A stretch of DNA of 64,000 nucleotides from the NCBI GenBank assembly GCA_035063765.1, contig JAPSFT010000021.1:1-64000 (forward strand), read 5' to 3'. Shown piece by piece: positions 43,227-53,164 of this stretch (its first letter is position 1; each line of letters begins with the position of its first letter). The notes under the pieces were generated by a model. That model ran no database searches and had not been told where the DNA came from. It worked only from the letters and a program-made list of their open reading frames with translations. The position numbers and the translations under genes are program-made. The DNA comes from Deltaproteobacteria bacterium. Lineage in GTDB: Bacteria > Myxococcota_A > UBA9160 > PR03.

Positions 43227-43433
43227 GCGCGTACCTCCCTCGAGGTTCAGATAGCATGAACGGGCTGCACGGGGCGTGCCGCTCCAGACGCGCCGTGTAT
43301 GGGTCTGTCGAGGAGGCGCGGCTGGGTCCTGGGGCAAAGGTGGACTTCAATGAGGCAAACTGCCCCACTGCACGTCCTCGGCTCGTCCGATCCGATGACC
43401 GCGCTCCCCCGCCCCCGGCGCCTTTCCCAGCCT

Positions 43434-46400
43434 CTAGGATGCGGAGGATGCATCGTCCGCTGCCGACTCCCGACGGAGCTGCCAGGCGCGCCAGATCTCG
43501 TAGACGATCGGGATGATGATCAACGTGAGCACGGTCGACGTGACCATCCCGCCGACCATCGGCGTTGCGATCCGCTTCATGACGCGTGCGCCGGTTTCGT
43601 TGCTCCACATGATCGGGAGCAGGCCGGCGATGATCGCGCTCACGGTCATCATCTTCGGGCGAACGCGCTCGACCGCGCCCTCCATGATGGCGTCGTAGAG
43701 CTCCTGTCCGGTCATCCGGGGGCTCCGTCCGCGTCTGGCCTCGAAGGCGTGGTCGAGGTAGATGATCATCACCACTCCGGTCTCGGCCGCCACGCCCGCC
43801 AGCGCGATGAAGCCGACCACTACCGCCACGCTCATGTTGTACCCGAGGATCCACATGAACCAGATTCCGCCGACGACCGCGAACGGCAGCGCCAGCATCA
43901 CGATCAGAACCTCCGTCATGTTCCGGAAGTTCAGGTAGAGGAGCAGGAGGATGATCAGCAGAGTGATCGGGATGACCACCTTGAGCCGCTCGTTCGCTTC
44001 CTGGATGTACTGGTACTGGCCGCTCCACTGCACCGTGTATCCAGCGGGGAGCTTCACGTTCGAAGCCACCACCTGCTTCGCGCGCTCCACGTAGCTCCCC
44101 ACGTCCTGGTCCGGGTCGATGTCCACGTAGATCCAGGCTTGGGGCTGGGCTCCCTCCGTCTTGATGGACGGCGGCCCCATACGCGGGAAGATGTCCGCCA
44201 CCTGACCGAGCGGCACCTGCGCTCCGGTCGGTGTCGCCAGCAACACGCGGCGCAACGCCTCCGGGCTCTGGCGCAGCTCGCGCGCGTAGCGCACGTTCAG
44301 CGGATAGCGCTCGAGCCCCTCGATCGTGGTCGTCACGTTCGTGCCGCCGATCGCCGACTGGATCACGTCAAGGACGTCCTCGACCGTGAGCCCGTAGCGG
44401 GCCGCCTCCATCCGATTGACCACGAACGACATGTAATAGCCTCCGGCGACGCGTTCGGCGTACACGCTCCGCGTCCCGGCAAGCCCCCGGACCAGAGGCT
44501 CGACCTGCTTCCCCAGCTCCTCGAGAACCGTGAGATCGGGACCCGTCAGCTTGATTCCGACCGGTGTCTTGATCCCCGTCGAGAGCATGTCGATGCGGGT
44601 CTTGATGGGAAGCGTCCAGGCATTCGTGACCCCGGGGAACCGGATGAGGTCGTTGAGCTCCGTCGTGAGCTTCTCGATCGTCATTCCCGGCCGCCACTCG
44701 TCCTCCGGCTTCAGGATGACGGTGGTCTCCATCATCTCGAGCGGCGCCGGATCGAGAGGCGTTCGTGCCCGCCCGATCTTGGCGAGGGCGTGCTTCACCT
44801 CGGGCACGGTCATGATCAGCTTGTTCGCCTGCTGCGCCACCGCCTGCGCCTCCGTGATCGAGACGCCGGGCAGCAGCGACGGCATGTAGAGCAGGTCTCC
44901 CTCGTTGAGCGGCGGAATGAACTCGGATCCCAGCCGGGAATAGGGAAGCCAGGTCAGCGCGAGGAGCGCCACCGCCGCGGCCAGGACGGCCCAGCGCCAG
45001 CGCAGGGCCCCGCGCAGCAAGGGGCGATAGGCCCAGATCAGGGCGCGATTGATCGGGTTCCGCGCCTCCGGAGGGATGCGCCCGCGTACCAGGTATCCCA
45101 TCAGCACCGGCACCACGGTGATCGAGAGGGCTGCGGCGGCCGCCATGGCGTAGGTCTTGGTGAAGGCAAGCGGCGAGAACATGCGCCCCGACTGGCCCGT
45201 CAGGGCGAAGACCGGGAGGAACGAGACGGCGATGATGGCGAGCGAGTAGAAGAGCGCGGGACCCACCTCCTTGGTCGCGTCGACGATGATGTCCCAGTGC
45301 GGCTTCTTCCCTCGGTCCCGCTCCAGGTGTTTGTGCGCGTTCTCGATCATCACGATGGCGCCGTCCACCATCGCACCGATTGCGATCGCGATCCCGCCGA
45401 GCGACATGATGTTGGCCACCAGTCCCTGCCAGTACATGATCGCCATGGCGACCAGGATCCCCACCGGCAGCGTGAAGATCGCCACGAAGGCCGAGCGCAG
45501 GTGCAGCAGGAAGATCATGCAGACGGCGGCGACGATCAGGCTCTCCTCGAGGAGCTTCTTGCGGAGCATCGCCTGGGCGCGGCCGATCAGCGCCGAGCGG
45601 TCGTAGATGGGGACGATCTCCACGCCTTCCGGCAGGCCGGGCTTCAAGGACTCGATCTTCGCCTTGACCCGATCGATCACCGCGAGGGCGTTGTTCCAGT
45701 AGCGCATCTCGATCGTACCGGTGACCACCTCCCCATCTGCATCGAGCTGCATCGCTCCCCGCCGGATGTCGGGACCGAGCCTCACGTCTCCGATGTCGCG
45801 GAGCAGGATCGGCGTGCCGTGACCGTCCACCCCGACCGGGATCTGCTCGACGTCGCGGACGTTCTGGATGTAGCCCTTGCCCTCCACCATGTATTCGGCT
45901 TCGGCGTACTCGACGACGCGCCCCCCGGTGTCGTTGTTGCTACGCCGGATCGCCTGTACGACGGTGCCGAGGGGGAGGTCGTAGGCCAGCAGCCGGTTCG
46001 GATCGATCGTCACCTGGTACTGCTTCACGAAGCCGCCGGCCGACGCGACGTTGGCGACACCCGGAACGGTCTGGAGCTGGTAGCGCACGTACCAGTCCTG
46101 GATGCTGCGGAGCTGCGAGAGGTCGTGGCGGCCGGATCGGTCGATCAACGCGTACTGGAAGACCCAGCCAACCGGCGTCGCGTCCGGCCCGAGAACGGGC
46201 GTGACGCCTTGCGGGAGCTGGTTCTGTACGAAGCTCAGGTACTCGAGCACGCGGCTGCGGGCCCAGTAGATGTCGGTGCCATCGTCGAAGATCACGTAGA
46301 CGAAGGAGAGGCCGAAGAAGGAGTAGCCGCGCACGACCTTCGCGTTCGCGACGGCGAGCATCGTGGTCGTGATCGGATAGGTGACCTGGTCTTCGACGAT

Positions 46401-46577
46401 TTGAGGCGGCTGACCCGGCCACTCGGTGAAGACGATGACCTGGACGTCGCTCACGTCGGGCAGCGCGTCCAGGGGGATGTTCCGGAGTGCGTAGATCCCG
46501 GCCCCGATGATCGCGGTCGTGAACAGGACCACGAGGAGCTGATTGCGGACGGACGCGTCGATGATCTTCTCGAGCAC
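43434..46577 (-). CDS. cusA: CusA-type heavy-metal RND efflux pump
   Basis: A 1047-residue inner-membrane proton-driven transporter of the HME-RND group. The N-terminus LEKIIDASVRNQLLVVLFT and IPLDALPDVSDVQVIVFTEW are typical of CusA/SilA. The TM4 motif GAMVDGAIVMIENAHK carries the Asp and Glu of the proton relay; this MVD..IEN variant marks monovalent Cu/Ag pumps. It lies 5 nt after cusB. It extrudes Cu(I)/Ag(I) through CusB and the outer-membrane channel. Confidence 0.95.
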   Translation of the reverse strand: MLEKIIDASVRNQLLVVLFTTAIIGAGIYALRNIPLDALPDVSDVQVIVFTEWPGQPPQIVEDQVTYPITTTMLAVANAKVVRGYSFFGLSFVYVIFDDGTDIYWARSRVLEYLSFVQNQLPQGVTPVLGPDATPVGWVFQYALIDRSGRHDLSQLRSIQDWYVRYQLQTVPGVANVASAGGFVKQYQVTIDPNRLLAYDLPLGTVVQAIRRSNNDTGGRVVEYAEAEYMVEGKGYIQNVRDVEQIPVGVDGHGTPILLRDIGDVRLGPDIRRGAMQLDADGEVVTGTIEMRYWNNALAVIDRVKAKIESLKPGLPEGVEIVPIYDRSALIGRAQAMLRKKLLEESLIVAAVCMIFLLHLRSAFVAIFTLPVGILVAMAIMYWQGLVANIMSLGGIAIAIGAMVDGAIVMIENAHKHLERDRGKKPHWDIIVDATKEVGPALFYSLAIIAVSFLPVFALTGQSGRMFSPLAFTKTYAMAAAAALSITVVPVLMGYLVRGRIPPEARNPINRALIWAYRPLLRGALRWRWAVLAAAVALLALTWLPYSRLGSEFIPPLNEGDLLYMPSLLPGVSITEAQAVAQQANKLIMTVPEVKHALAKIGRARTPLDPAPLEMMETTVILKPEDEWRPGMTIEKLTTELNDLIRFPGVTNAWTLPIKTRIDMLSTGIKTPVGIKLTGPDLTVLEELGKQVEPLVRGLAGTRSVYAERVAGGYYMSFVVNRMEAARYGLTVEDVLDVIQSAIGGTNVTTTIEGLERYPLNVRYARELRQSPEALRRVLLATPTGAQVPLGQVADIFPRMGPPSIKTEGAQPQAWIYVDIDPDQDVGSYVERAKQVVASNVKLPAGYTVQWSGQYQYIQEANERLKVVIPITLLIILLLLYLNFRNMTEVLIVMLALPFAVVGGIWFMWILGYNMSVAVVVGFIALAGVAAETGVVMIIYLDHAFEARRGRSPRMTGQELYDAIMEGAVERVRPKMMTVSAIIAGLLPIMWSNETGARVMKRIATPMVGGMVTSTVLTLIIIPIVYEIWRAWQLRRESAADDASSAS

Positions 46578-46582
46578 GGCGG

Positions 46583-47962
46583 CTACTCGGGGGCGTGTCC
46601 GGAGTGGGCCGGGCCTGGAGCCTGATCGGCGTGCGGGCGAGGAGCCTCCTCGCCCTCCATCGCTCCATCGCCCTCCATCGGCTTCGCTGCGGCCTCCGTC
46701 GCGGTCATCATCTTGCGGACTGCCGACTGGAGGTTGCTCTCGGAGTTGATCAGGAACTGCGCGGAGGTGACGACGCGCTCGCCCTCGGCCAGGCCGTCGA
46801 GCACCTCGAATTCGTCACCGGCCTCCGCGCCGAGCTTCACCTCCCGCGGCTCGAAGCGGCCTCCTTCGAGCGCAACGAGAGCCAGGTCGCGCCGCCCGGT
46901 GCGAATGACCGCCTGGAGGGGAATGGCGAGACCCCCGCGCACCACCTCGCTGTGAAGCATGACGTTCGCCCACATGTCGGGCTTGAGATCGAACTCCGGG
47001 GTGTTCGGGAACTCCATGCGGACCTCGATCGTCCGGGTCTTCTCGTCGAGGTAGGGGTACACGTAGGTGACCTTGCCGCGGTGCTCGACGCCCGGCTGGT
47101 AGGCCAGGGTCATCGTGGCCTGCTGACCGACGCGCAGCCATGGCGCCTCGTACTCGTAGACGTTCGCGTAGACCCAGACGGTCGAGATGTCCGCGAGGGC
47201 GTACACGGTCTGCCCCGGCTGGAGGAACCCGCCCTCCGGGATCATGCGCTCCACGACGATGCCGCGGAACGGCGCGTGCAGGACCATGGTGCGCGTGATC
47301 TCGCCGCGCTGGCGCAGCGCCTCGATCTGGTGGTCGGTGATGTCCCAGTACCGGAGCCGGGCCTCCGCCGCGCGAACGAGGTCGCCGGCTCCCGCCACGG
47401 CGTCGTGCAGCGTGCTCTCGTGGAGTCGATTCTGGTAGCGGAGCGCCACCAGATACTCCTCCTGGGTCGCCACGAGCTCCGGGCTGTAGATCGCGAGGAG
47501 CGGCTCCCCGCGGCGCACGACCTGCCCCGGGAAGTTCACGTGCTGCTCCTCGATCCAGCCGCCGACCCGGGGCGCGATGCGGCGGACCTTGGTCTCGTCG
47601 TAGCCGATGCGGCCGACGGTGCGGATCTCGCGGCTCAGATGCTTGCGCTCGACCACGGCTGTGGTAACGCCGATGTTCTGGATCGTGGCCGGATCGATGC
47701 GCACCGTCCCCGGCGGTCCCTCGGGCTCCTCGCCCTCGTAGACGGGCACGAGGTCCATGCCCATGGAGTCCTTCCCCGGGCTCTTGGAGATGAAGGTCGG
47801 GTCCATGGGCGACTTCCAGTAGAGGACCTTGCGCTGCTCGCCCTGCTCGGCGGCGGGCCGGCCCTCCACGGTCCCGGAGTCCGGGGCGCGCGTGTCTTCG
47901 GAGCAGGCCAGCAGCAGGGACAGCAGCAGAGCGGAGGCGAGGAGAGTGGTGATCTTGCCCAT
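46583..47962 (-). CDS. cusB: CusB-type periplasmic adaptor
   Basis: A 459-residue membrane-fusion lipoprotein (lipobox LLLAC, Cys 20). Residues 46-75 carry the metal-binding segment YWKSPMDP then SMGMDLVPVY, typical of CusB. Lipoyl, barrel-sandwich and beta-barrel domains follow (VGGWIEEQHVNFPGQVVRRG; LHAPFRGIVVERMIPEGGFL). The tail is His/Met-rich, ending HADQAPGPAHSGHAPE. ATG 47962 lies 17 nt after the outer-membrane channel gene. Confidence 0.93.
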   Translation of the reverse strand: MGKITTLLASALLLSLLLACSEDTRAPDSGTVEGRPAAEQGEQRKVLYWKSPMDPTFISKSPGKDSMGMDLVPVYEGEEPEGPPGTVRIDPATIQNIGVTTAVVERKHLSREIRTVGRIGYDETKVRRIAPRVGGWIEEQHVNFPGQVVRRGEPLLAIYSPELVATQEEYLVALRYQNRLHESTLHDAVAGAGDLVRAAEARLRYWDITDHQIEALRQRGEITRTMVLHAPFRGIVVERMIPEGGFLQPGQTVYALADISTVWVYANVYEYEAPWLRVGQQATMTLAYQPGVEHRGKVTYVYPYLDEKTRTIEVRMEFPNTPEFDLKPDMWANVMLHSEVVRGGLAIPLQAVIRTGRRDLALVALEGGRFEPREVKLGAEAGDEFEVLDGLAEGERVVTSAQFLINSESNLQSAVRKMMTATEAAAKPMEGDGAMEGEEAPRPHADQAPGPAHSGHAPE

Positions 47963-47979
47963 GGCAGTGACACCCAGAC

Positions 47980-49398
47980 CTAGGGCGTGAGACTCGAGAG
48001 GGGTCGTCCGACAGCGCGCTCGAGGTCCGCCACGGCTCGCTGGTAGTCGCGCACGGCACGATCCCGCAGGAGACGCACGTCCTCGAGGGACCGGAGGCTG
48101 TCGATCAGGGTGAGGAAGTCCACCTCCCCCGTCTGGTAGCCGGCGCGCGCCGCCGCGATGCGCTCCGTGGTCTGCGGGATCAGTGTCGCCCGGTAGATCT
48201 CCTCGCTGCGAGCGGCGACCCGCACGCGCTCGTAGTGCCGCTGCACCTGGTCGACGACTTGGTTCGTGAGGTCTCGCCGGCGCGATTCCTCGCGCCGCAC
48301 GCGAAACTCCGCCTCGTCGACCTCGGCGCCGATCCGGTTCAGCCACAGCGGGATCGAGAACCCGAGCTTGACGGCCCAGATGTCGTCGCCGTCGTCCGGG
48401 AAGGTCGGGTTCGTTCCGCCCCGCACCTCGATCCACTGGGCCCCGATCGTCAGGTCGGGCAGGTAGCCCATCCGCGCCAGCCGTCGGGAGTGCTGGCTCG
48501 CGTCGACGATGCGATCCTGGGCCCGCAGCTCCGGCCGTTCCTGGCCTGCGACCTCGACCAGGCGTTCGAGCGAAACGGCGAGAGGCTCTGCCTCCAGATC
48601 CGCCGGAGGCCCCAGCGGAGCTCGCGGCGGGCGGTCGAGCAGCGCGTTCAGGGCTCCGATAGCGGTCTCGAAGTCTCCCTCGGCCACCACCCGCTCCGCC
48701 GTGAGGCGGCTCAGCTGCTCCTGCGCGAGGATTACGTCCTGCTGGGCCGCGGTCCCCACCCGGTACTTCGCCTGCGCAACGTCGGCGAACTGGCGCGTCA
48801 GGGCGGTGGTCTCGTCGTTGATGACGAGCGCTCGTCCCGCGAGGTAGTAGTCCGCATAGCGCGCGCGGACCTGACGCGAGATCTCCTGGATCGTCGCCCC
48901 GTGGACCTGGTACGTCGCCTCGGCTCGTGCCTGCTCGACCCGCCCGCGCAACGTGAGCTTCCCCGGGAACGGGATGGCCTGTGACACCTCGACGCCCTGC
49001 ATCTGCGGGCCGGCGCGGGTCTCGGCCATGGCCCCCGTGTCCGGCATGTACATGACCATGGGGTTCTCGTACCAGCTCTGCGACGTGATCCGCTCCTTCG
49101 CTCCCTCCCATTCGAAGCGAACCGCACGAATGCGCGGGTTGTGCTCGATCGCATACTGCACGACGACCTCGAGCGACGGACGCGCGAGGAGATCGGCTTC
49201 CGTCACGGCACCCGGCTGGCTCGACCGCGGCTGGGCTCCCACTGGCGCGGCGGCGACGTGCAGGATTCCGAGTGCGCAGACCAGCGTAGGCGTCGCCCTG
49301 CGTGAAAGAAGGGGTCTCCGCGGACCCGTCGGCGGAAGCGATTGCAGCTGGTCACGATCGAGGCGAGCTCCGGTCGGCACGGCCGCCAGCGAGCTCAT
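47980..49398 (-). CDS. cusC: CusC/TolC-type outer-membrane channel
   Basis: A 472-residue outer-membrane efflux protein with a signal segment (cleavage near VGAQ, about residue 55) and two TolC repeats. Typical elements are AIEHNPRIRAVRFEWEGAKE, LTLRGRVEQARAEA and FSIPLWLNRIGAEVDEAEFR. The start overlaps the preceding gene stop (ATGA). With cusB and cusA it completes a tripartite copper/silver pump. Confidence 0.9.
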   Translation of the reverse strand: MSSLAAVPTGARLDRDQLQSLPPTGPRRPLLSRRATPTLVCALGILHVAAAPVGAQPRSSQPGAVTEADLLARPSLEVVVQYAIEHNPRIRAVRFEWEGAKERITSQSWYENPMVMYMPDTGAMAETRAGPQMQGVEVSQAIPFPGKLTLRGRVEQARAEATYQVHGATIQEISRQVRARYADYYLAGRALVINDETTALTRQFADVAQAKYRVGTAAQQDVILAQEQLSRLTAERVVAEGDFETAIGALNALLDRPPRAPLGPPADLEAEPLAVSLERLVEVAGQERPELRAQDRIVDASQHSRRLARMGYLPDLTIGAQWIEVRGGTNPTFPDDGDDIWAVKLGFSIPLWLNRIGAEVDEAEFRVRREESRRRDLTNQVVDQVQRHYERVRVAARSEEIYRATLIPQTTERIAAARAGYQTGEVDFLTLIDSLRSLEDVRLLRDRAVRDYQRAVADLERAVGRPLSSLTP

Positions 49399-49892
49399 TG
49401 CCGCTCCAGGATCCACCGGTGCTCGTCCTGATCCGGATCGAAGCCGTAGACGGGTGCCATCTCGCGCACGATGGTTCCCGCACGCTCGACCTTCTCCAGG
49501 ACCGGCTCGCCGAGATAGAGCTTGCGCATTTCTTCGGCACAGTCGCGCCGCAGACCCGCGAGCCGCGCGAAGGCCGGCCGGGTCTCGTCCCGGGTCGCGC
49601 CGGAGGCGAGAGTCTGGTGGAGGTAGGCGGCCTCGCTGGCAATGAGGCGCAGATCGTCGCGCAGGCGATATTGGCTCCAAGCTGCGAGCGAGGCGATGTG
49701 CGGCCTCACGCTCCCGACCTCCTGGCGCAGATCCTTCACCGTCGCGTGCAGATCGGCCGCCAGGCTGGTCATCTTCGCCTGGTCCCACTGCGATTCGTCC
49801 TGTGGGGAGGACGGGGAAGGCCACGCGAGCATGATTGCAAGAGCAGCAGCGCTCGTGATCGGCGCGGCGAAGAAGGTTCGCAGTTCTCTCAT
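49395..49892 (-). CDS. periplasmic helical protein of cus operon
   Basis: A 165-residue exported protein with a signal sequence (about residues 1-28) and a mostly helical mature domain. No family recognised. It has one Cys (about 117) and few His residues, so it is not an obvious metal chaperone. It overlaps the cusC start and is likely co-transcribed with it. Its role in the pump operon is unknown. Confidence 0.65.
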   Translation of the reverse strand: MRELRTFFAAPITSAAALAIMLAWPSPSSPQDESQWDQAKMTSLAADLHATVKDLRQEVGSVRPHIASLAAWSQYRLRDDLRLIASEAAYLHQTLASGATRDETRPAFARLAGLRRDCAEEMRKLYLGEPVLEKVERAGTIVREMAPVYGFDPDQDEHRWILERQ

Positions 49893-50026
49893 GTCGCCTC
49901 CCCGAACGGCGGCCCTGGAGGCACCCGGGCCTCGGCAAGCGCCTCCCTCGCTTCATACGGGCCGCGCGCGCGGAAGTGACCGCGGACCGCCTCCGATCCC
50001 GAACGATCCCGGAGAAGACGATGAGT

Positions 50027-50563
50027 TCAGGGGTGCCGGCCTCGGTTCGCCTCCTCCTGGCGCCGACGGATCTCCGGGGGCCAGTAGCTCTTGATGAAGG
50101 CCAGCACCGCATCGATCTCCTCGTCGTTCAGCTTGTCACCGAACGCGGGCATGCCGCTGCGGAAGCCCGCGGTGGCTCGCGCCTGCCCTCCCTCCCTGAT
50201 GATCGACCGGAGCTGCCAGTCCGGATGGTGCCAGGTGTGTCCCGTTTCATCGTGCGGCGGCGCCGGGTAGGTGCCGTCGGGTCTGCGGTGCTTCCAGTGG
50301 GGCTGCCCTTCCAGACGACTGCCGTGGCACTCGGCGCAGTGAGTGAGGTACAGCGCAGAGCCGCGTTCCGCGGCCTCGCGCTCGCGCGGATCCAACTCGT
50401 CCGTAGCCGGCCCAGGCCCACCCACGTTCAGGGCGTAGAGCGCGGTCAAGGCAGTCGCGACTCCTCCGAGCATCAGCGCGATCCGCGTCCCACGACCTGC
50501 GCGCCGCGGGCGAGCCCGTGCTCGCCGTGCTCTCCGCCGCCTCGGGCGCCGGCGTCTCATCAT
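50027..50563 (-). CDS. membrane-anchored cytochrome c
   Basis: A 178-residue protein. An Arg-rich N-terminus is followed by a membrane anchor (about residues 28-47). The haem-binding motif is CAECH (C76, C79, H80) and the distal ligand is M138 in GMPAFGDKLNDEEIDAVLAFIK, a class I cytochrome. The second in-frame ATG (50560) is an equally good start. It lies upstream of the cus genes on the same strand. It may feed electrons for copper oxidation, which is inferred. Confidence 0.85.
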   Translation of the reverse strand: MMRRRRPRRRRARRARARPRRAGRGTRIALMLGGVATALTALYALNVGGPGPATDELDPREREAAERGSALYLTHCAECHGSRLEGQPHWKHRRPDGTYPAPPHDETGHTWHHPDWQLRSIIREGGQARATAGFRSGMPAFGDKLNDEEIDAVLAFIKSYWPPEIRRRQEEANRGRHP

Positions 50564-50622
50564 GTCTGGCTCCAGCACGGCGGTCCGAGCGGGGACGGCG
50601 CCAGCTCCCACTTCCCCTCTCT

Positions 50623-52140
50623 TCACGGCTGCTGCTCGCGCGCCTCGAAGCGCTTCCGCCGCACCAGGGCGAAGCGAGCGGTGATCCGATCCGAGTCGTA
50701 GTGGCGTGCCACGCCGCACAGGTCGTCCGCGCCCCCGAAGCGTACGTCGCCTCCGACCAGCGCCTGGAGGTGGAGCTCGCGGGTCACCTGATAGCCGTCG
50801 AAGTGCGTCCACTGCTCCCTTCGCCCCCAGCCGAAGTCCCCGGCGATCCTCATATACACGTCGAAGGGTATGCACACCAGGCGGTAATCGGCTGGGTCGA
50901 CGCCGAGCTCCTCGCACAGCGCCCTCCCGTGCCGCAGCAGCGCGTCCTCGATCCGAAGTCGGGGAAGCCCCCTCCGCCGCGGGATCCCGAGCTTCTCGAG
51001 GAGCCCCGTCACCGGCTCGCTGTCTTCCTCGCGGAAGGTCTCCACGAGCACGGTCTCCGCGCCGAACCACGGCAGGTAACGTGTCCCACCGGACGTCACG
51101 AACGGGTGCACCATCAGGGCGTCGAGACTGCTCTTCAGGCTGCTGGATACGCCCGGCGGGCAGGCATGCCCGCAGGTGCATTGCTCGGGCTCGCGGTGGC
51201 CGGCGTCGAGCGGCGCGGCCGGCAGCGTCGGGCGGTCGGCGCACGCGCAGCTCAGGTAGGCGTTCAGCTCGGGGCGCACGGGCACAGCGACGGACTCGAG
51301 GCCGAGCTTCGCGGCTCGGCCCACGGCATCCGGCGGGAAGGCGTAGCCGAGGAACTCGACCCAGCCCGAGCTCGGGCGAGGCGCGCGGGCCCGACCGGAG
51401 GAGTCCCGGCCCGTCATGCCGGCTCGCCGGGCGAGGCGGATCATCTCCTGGAGGTTGCCCGCGTCGGCCGCGGTCAGGGCGGCCTCGCGGAGCTCGGCGG
51501 GATCCGACCCTGCCGTCGCCACTTCCTCCGCATCGAACTCCAGCCGCTCGAAGTGCTGCGCCCTCCTCTCGTAGAACGATCGCGATCCACCGTCACTCTG
51601 CGCGAGCCCGCGAAGCAAGCTCGTAAGCTCGCGGACGCAGGAGCGAAGGCCCGAGACCGAGAAGGAAACGGCTCCGGCAACCGCGAGCGCCGCGGGCTCG
51701 GGGGAGAGCGACCGCGCTCCGTAGACGGCCGCTCCCGCAGCGAGAAGGCGTCCCTCGCCCTGCAACGCTCGCTGCGACCGAAGCGCATCCTCGGCCAGCT
51801 GCTCAGCCTCCTGCCAGGCGCCCCGCTGCACGGCCCGTCGCGCGTCCTCGACCATCCGTGGAACCGCGTTGTGTCGCGACTCGAGGGCGCGGAAATCCTC
51901 CTCGGTCAACACGTGGCGGAGCGCCCGCTCGGCGTTCCGTAGATACAGATCTGCGTAGCCCCAGTCGAGGCGGCCCAGGCCGACGAGCGCCTCGGCTTCC
52001 CGAAGCCAGTCGCCGCCGGGGTGCTTGTCCACCTCGTCCGGAGACCGGGAGCGCTGTTCGATTGCAGCACGGGCCCGCGACCAGAATCGAAGGACTCTCG
52101 AGACGGAACGCCTTCGCACGCCTGTCTCCTTCGCGCTCAT
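50623..52140 (-). CDS. unknown 505-residue protein with Cys cluster
   Basis: A 505-residue protein I cannot assign. The first 230 residues are helical. A Cys-rich segment at about residues 305-340 reads LSCACADR and later CTCGHACPPG, which could bind metal. The C-terminal 150 residues form a mixed domain ending VRRKRFEAREQQP. No signal peptide is visible, so it is probably cytoplasmic. Start ATG 52140 shares a base with the LOG gene stop, so the two are coupled. A link to metal stress is suggested only by position. Confidence 0.65.
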   Translation of the reverse strand: MSAKETGVRRRSVSRVLRFWSRARAAIEQRSRSPDEVDKHPGGDWLREAEALVGLGRLDWGYADLYLRNAERALRHVLTEEDFRALESRHNAVPRMVEDARRAVQRGAWQEAEQLAEDALRSQRALQGEGRLLAAGAAVYGARSLSPEPAALAVAGAVSFSVSGLRSCVRELTSLLRGLAQSDGGSRSFYERRAQHFERLEFDAEEVATAGSDPAELREAALTAADAGNLQEMIRLARRAGMTGRDSSGRARAPRPSSGWVEFLGYAFPPDAVGRAAKLGLESVAVPVRPELNAYLSCACADRPTLPAAPLDAGHREPEQCTCGHACPPGVSSSLKSSLDALMVHPFVTSGGTRYLPWFGAETVLVETFREEDSEPVTGLLEKLGIPRRRGLPRLRIEDALLRHGRALCEELGVDPADYRLVCIPFDVYMRIAGDFGWGRREQWTHFDGYQVTRELHLQALVGGDVRFGGADDLCGVARHYDSDRITARFALVRRKRFEAREQQP

Positions 52141-52883
52141 CAGCCAGCTCGGCGCTGCAGAGGAGGCTTGTGCAGGTCGGCGCAGAGTCCTTCGTGGCAG
52201 CGTCTCAGGATCGCGACGGCCTCGTCCACCTTCGATACGAGCCGCACGTGCTGGCGCTCCTCTGGAGTGACGAGGGCGCTCCGCACCATTTCGTCTAGCT
52301 GCGCGATGACGCCCTTCCAGAAGTCGCCACCGAAGAGCAGGACCGGGAAGTGGGGGATCTTGTGGGTCTGGACGAGCGTCAGCGCCTCGAAGGTCTCGTC
52401 GAGCGTGCCGAAGCCGCCGGGAAAGACGAGGAAAGCGCACGAGTAGCGCACGAACATGAGCTTGCGGACGAAGAAGTACCGGAATGCGCAGGCCCTCTCG
52501 ACGTAACGGTTCACACTCTGCTCGCGCGGCAGCGCGATGTTGAGGCCCACCGAGAGCCCGCCGCCCTCGCGGCAGCCTCGGTTGGCCGCCTCCATCACGC
52601 CTGGCCCGCCGCCCGTGATGACGTTGAAGCCCTCGCGGGCCACCGCGCGCGAGACGGCACGAGCCAGCTCGTACTCGGGCGACTTCGGTGTCGAGCGCGC
52701 AGAGCCGAAGAAGGCCACTGCGGGCTCGACGTCTCGAAGCGCGTCGAAGCCGGCCTCGAGCTCGCGAAGGATGCGCGAGAGGCGCTCCTTCTCTCCCAGC
52801 GGGTCGGGCGCCCCGCCGATGCTCTCCAGCGCTTCGGCGTCGACGCGACAGCCAACGCCCGACTCCGGCTCTCGTTCCGCCAT
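52140..52883 (-). CDS. LOG family protein (TIGR00730-like)
   Basis: A 247-residue Rossmann-fold protein with the two diagnostic LOG motifs: GGGPGVMEAANRG (about 91-103) and PGGFGTLDE (about 154-162). LOG proteins hydrolyse nucleotide monophosphates at the N-glycosidic bond, for example cytokinin ribotides or AMP; many are annotated as lysine decarboxylases in error. The N-terminal 50 residues are an extra extension. Coupled to the 505-residue protein gene downstream. Confidence 0.9.
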   Translation of the reverse strand: MAEREPESGVGCRVDAEALESIGGAPDPLGEKERLSRILRELEAGFDALRDVEPAVAFFGSARSTPKSPEYELARAVSRAVAREGFNVITGGGPGVMEAANRGCREGGGLSVGLNIALPREQSVNRYVERACAFRYFFVRKLMFVRYSCAFLVFPGGFGTLDETFEALTLVQTHKIPHFPVLLFGGDFWKGVIAQLDEMVRSALVTPEERQHVRLVSKVDEAVAILRRCHEGLCADLHKPPLQRRAG

Positions 52884-53164
52884 GAAGAACGCCGCCTCCA
52901 GTCTCGGGCTTTAGACCGCCTCGAGGTCCAAGGAAGGAAGGGCCCGCCGCGAAGCTTCCCGAAGCGCTCCACGAGATCGTCGAAGACCCTCCACGAGATC
53001 GCATGCAGGCGGGCCCTACGTCCCGTGAGCGAAAGTCGGCCAGCCGTGCTCGCCGGCGGCGATCCTGCCGACGCTTCCGTCTGGTCAGTCGAGACGCAGC
53101 TCGCGCTTCCTTCCTGAGTCCTACGGCTCAGATTGGAATGCGTGACTCGCGACGCGGCAGAAGC

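Noticed and set aside
43331-43366. GGGGCA...TGCCCC inverted pair upstream of the sigma gene as an operator
   Set aside because: Arms are only 6 bp with a 24-nt gap; in such GC-rich DNA this is expected by chance.
43299-46625. 1108-codon plus-strand open frame
   Set aside because: It is antisense to cusA over its whole length; composition is the His/Arg/Asp-rich type expected from a high-GC shadow frame and it has no domain.
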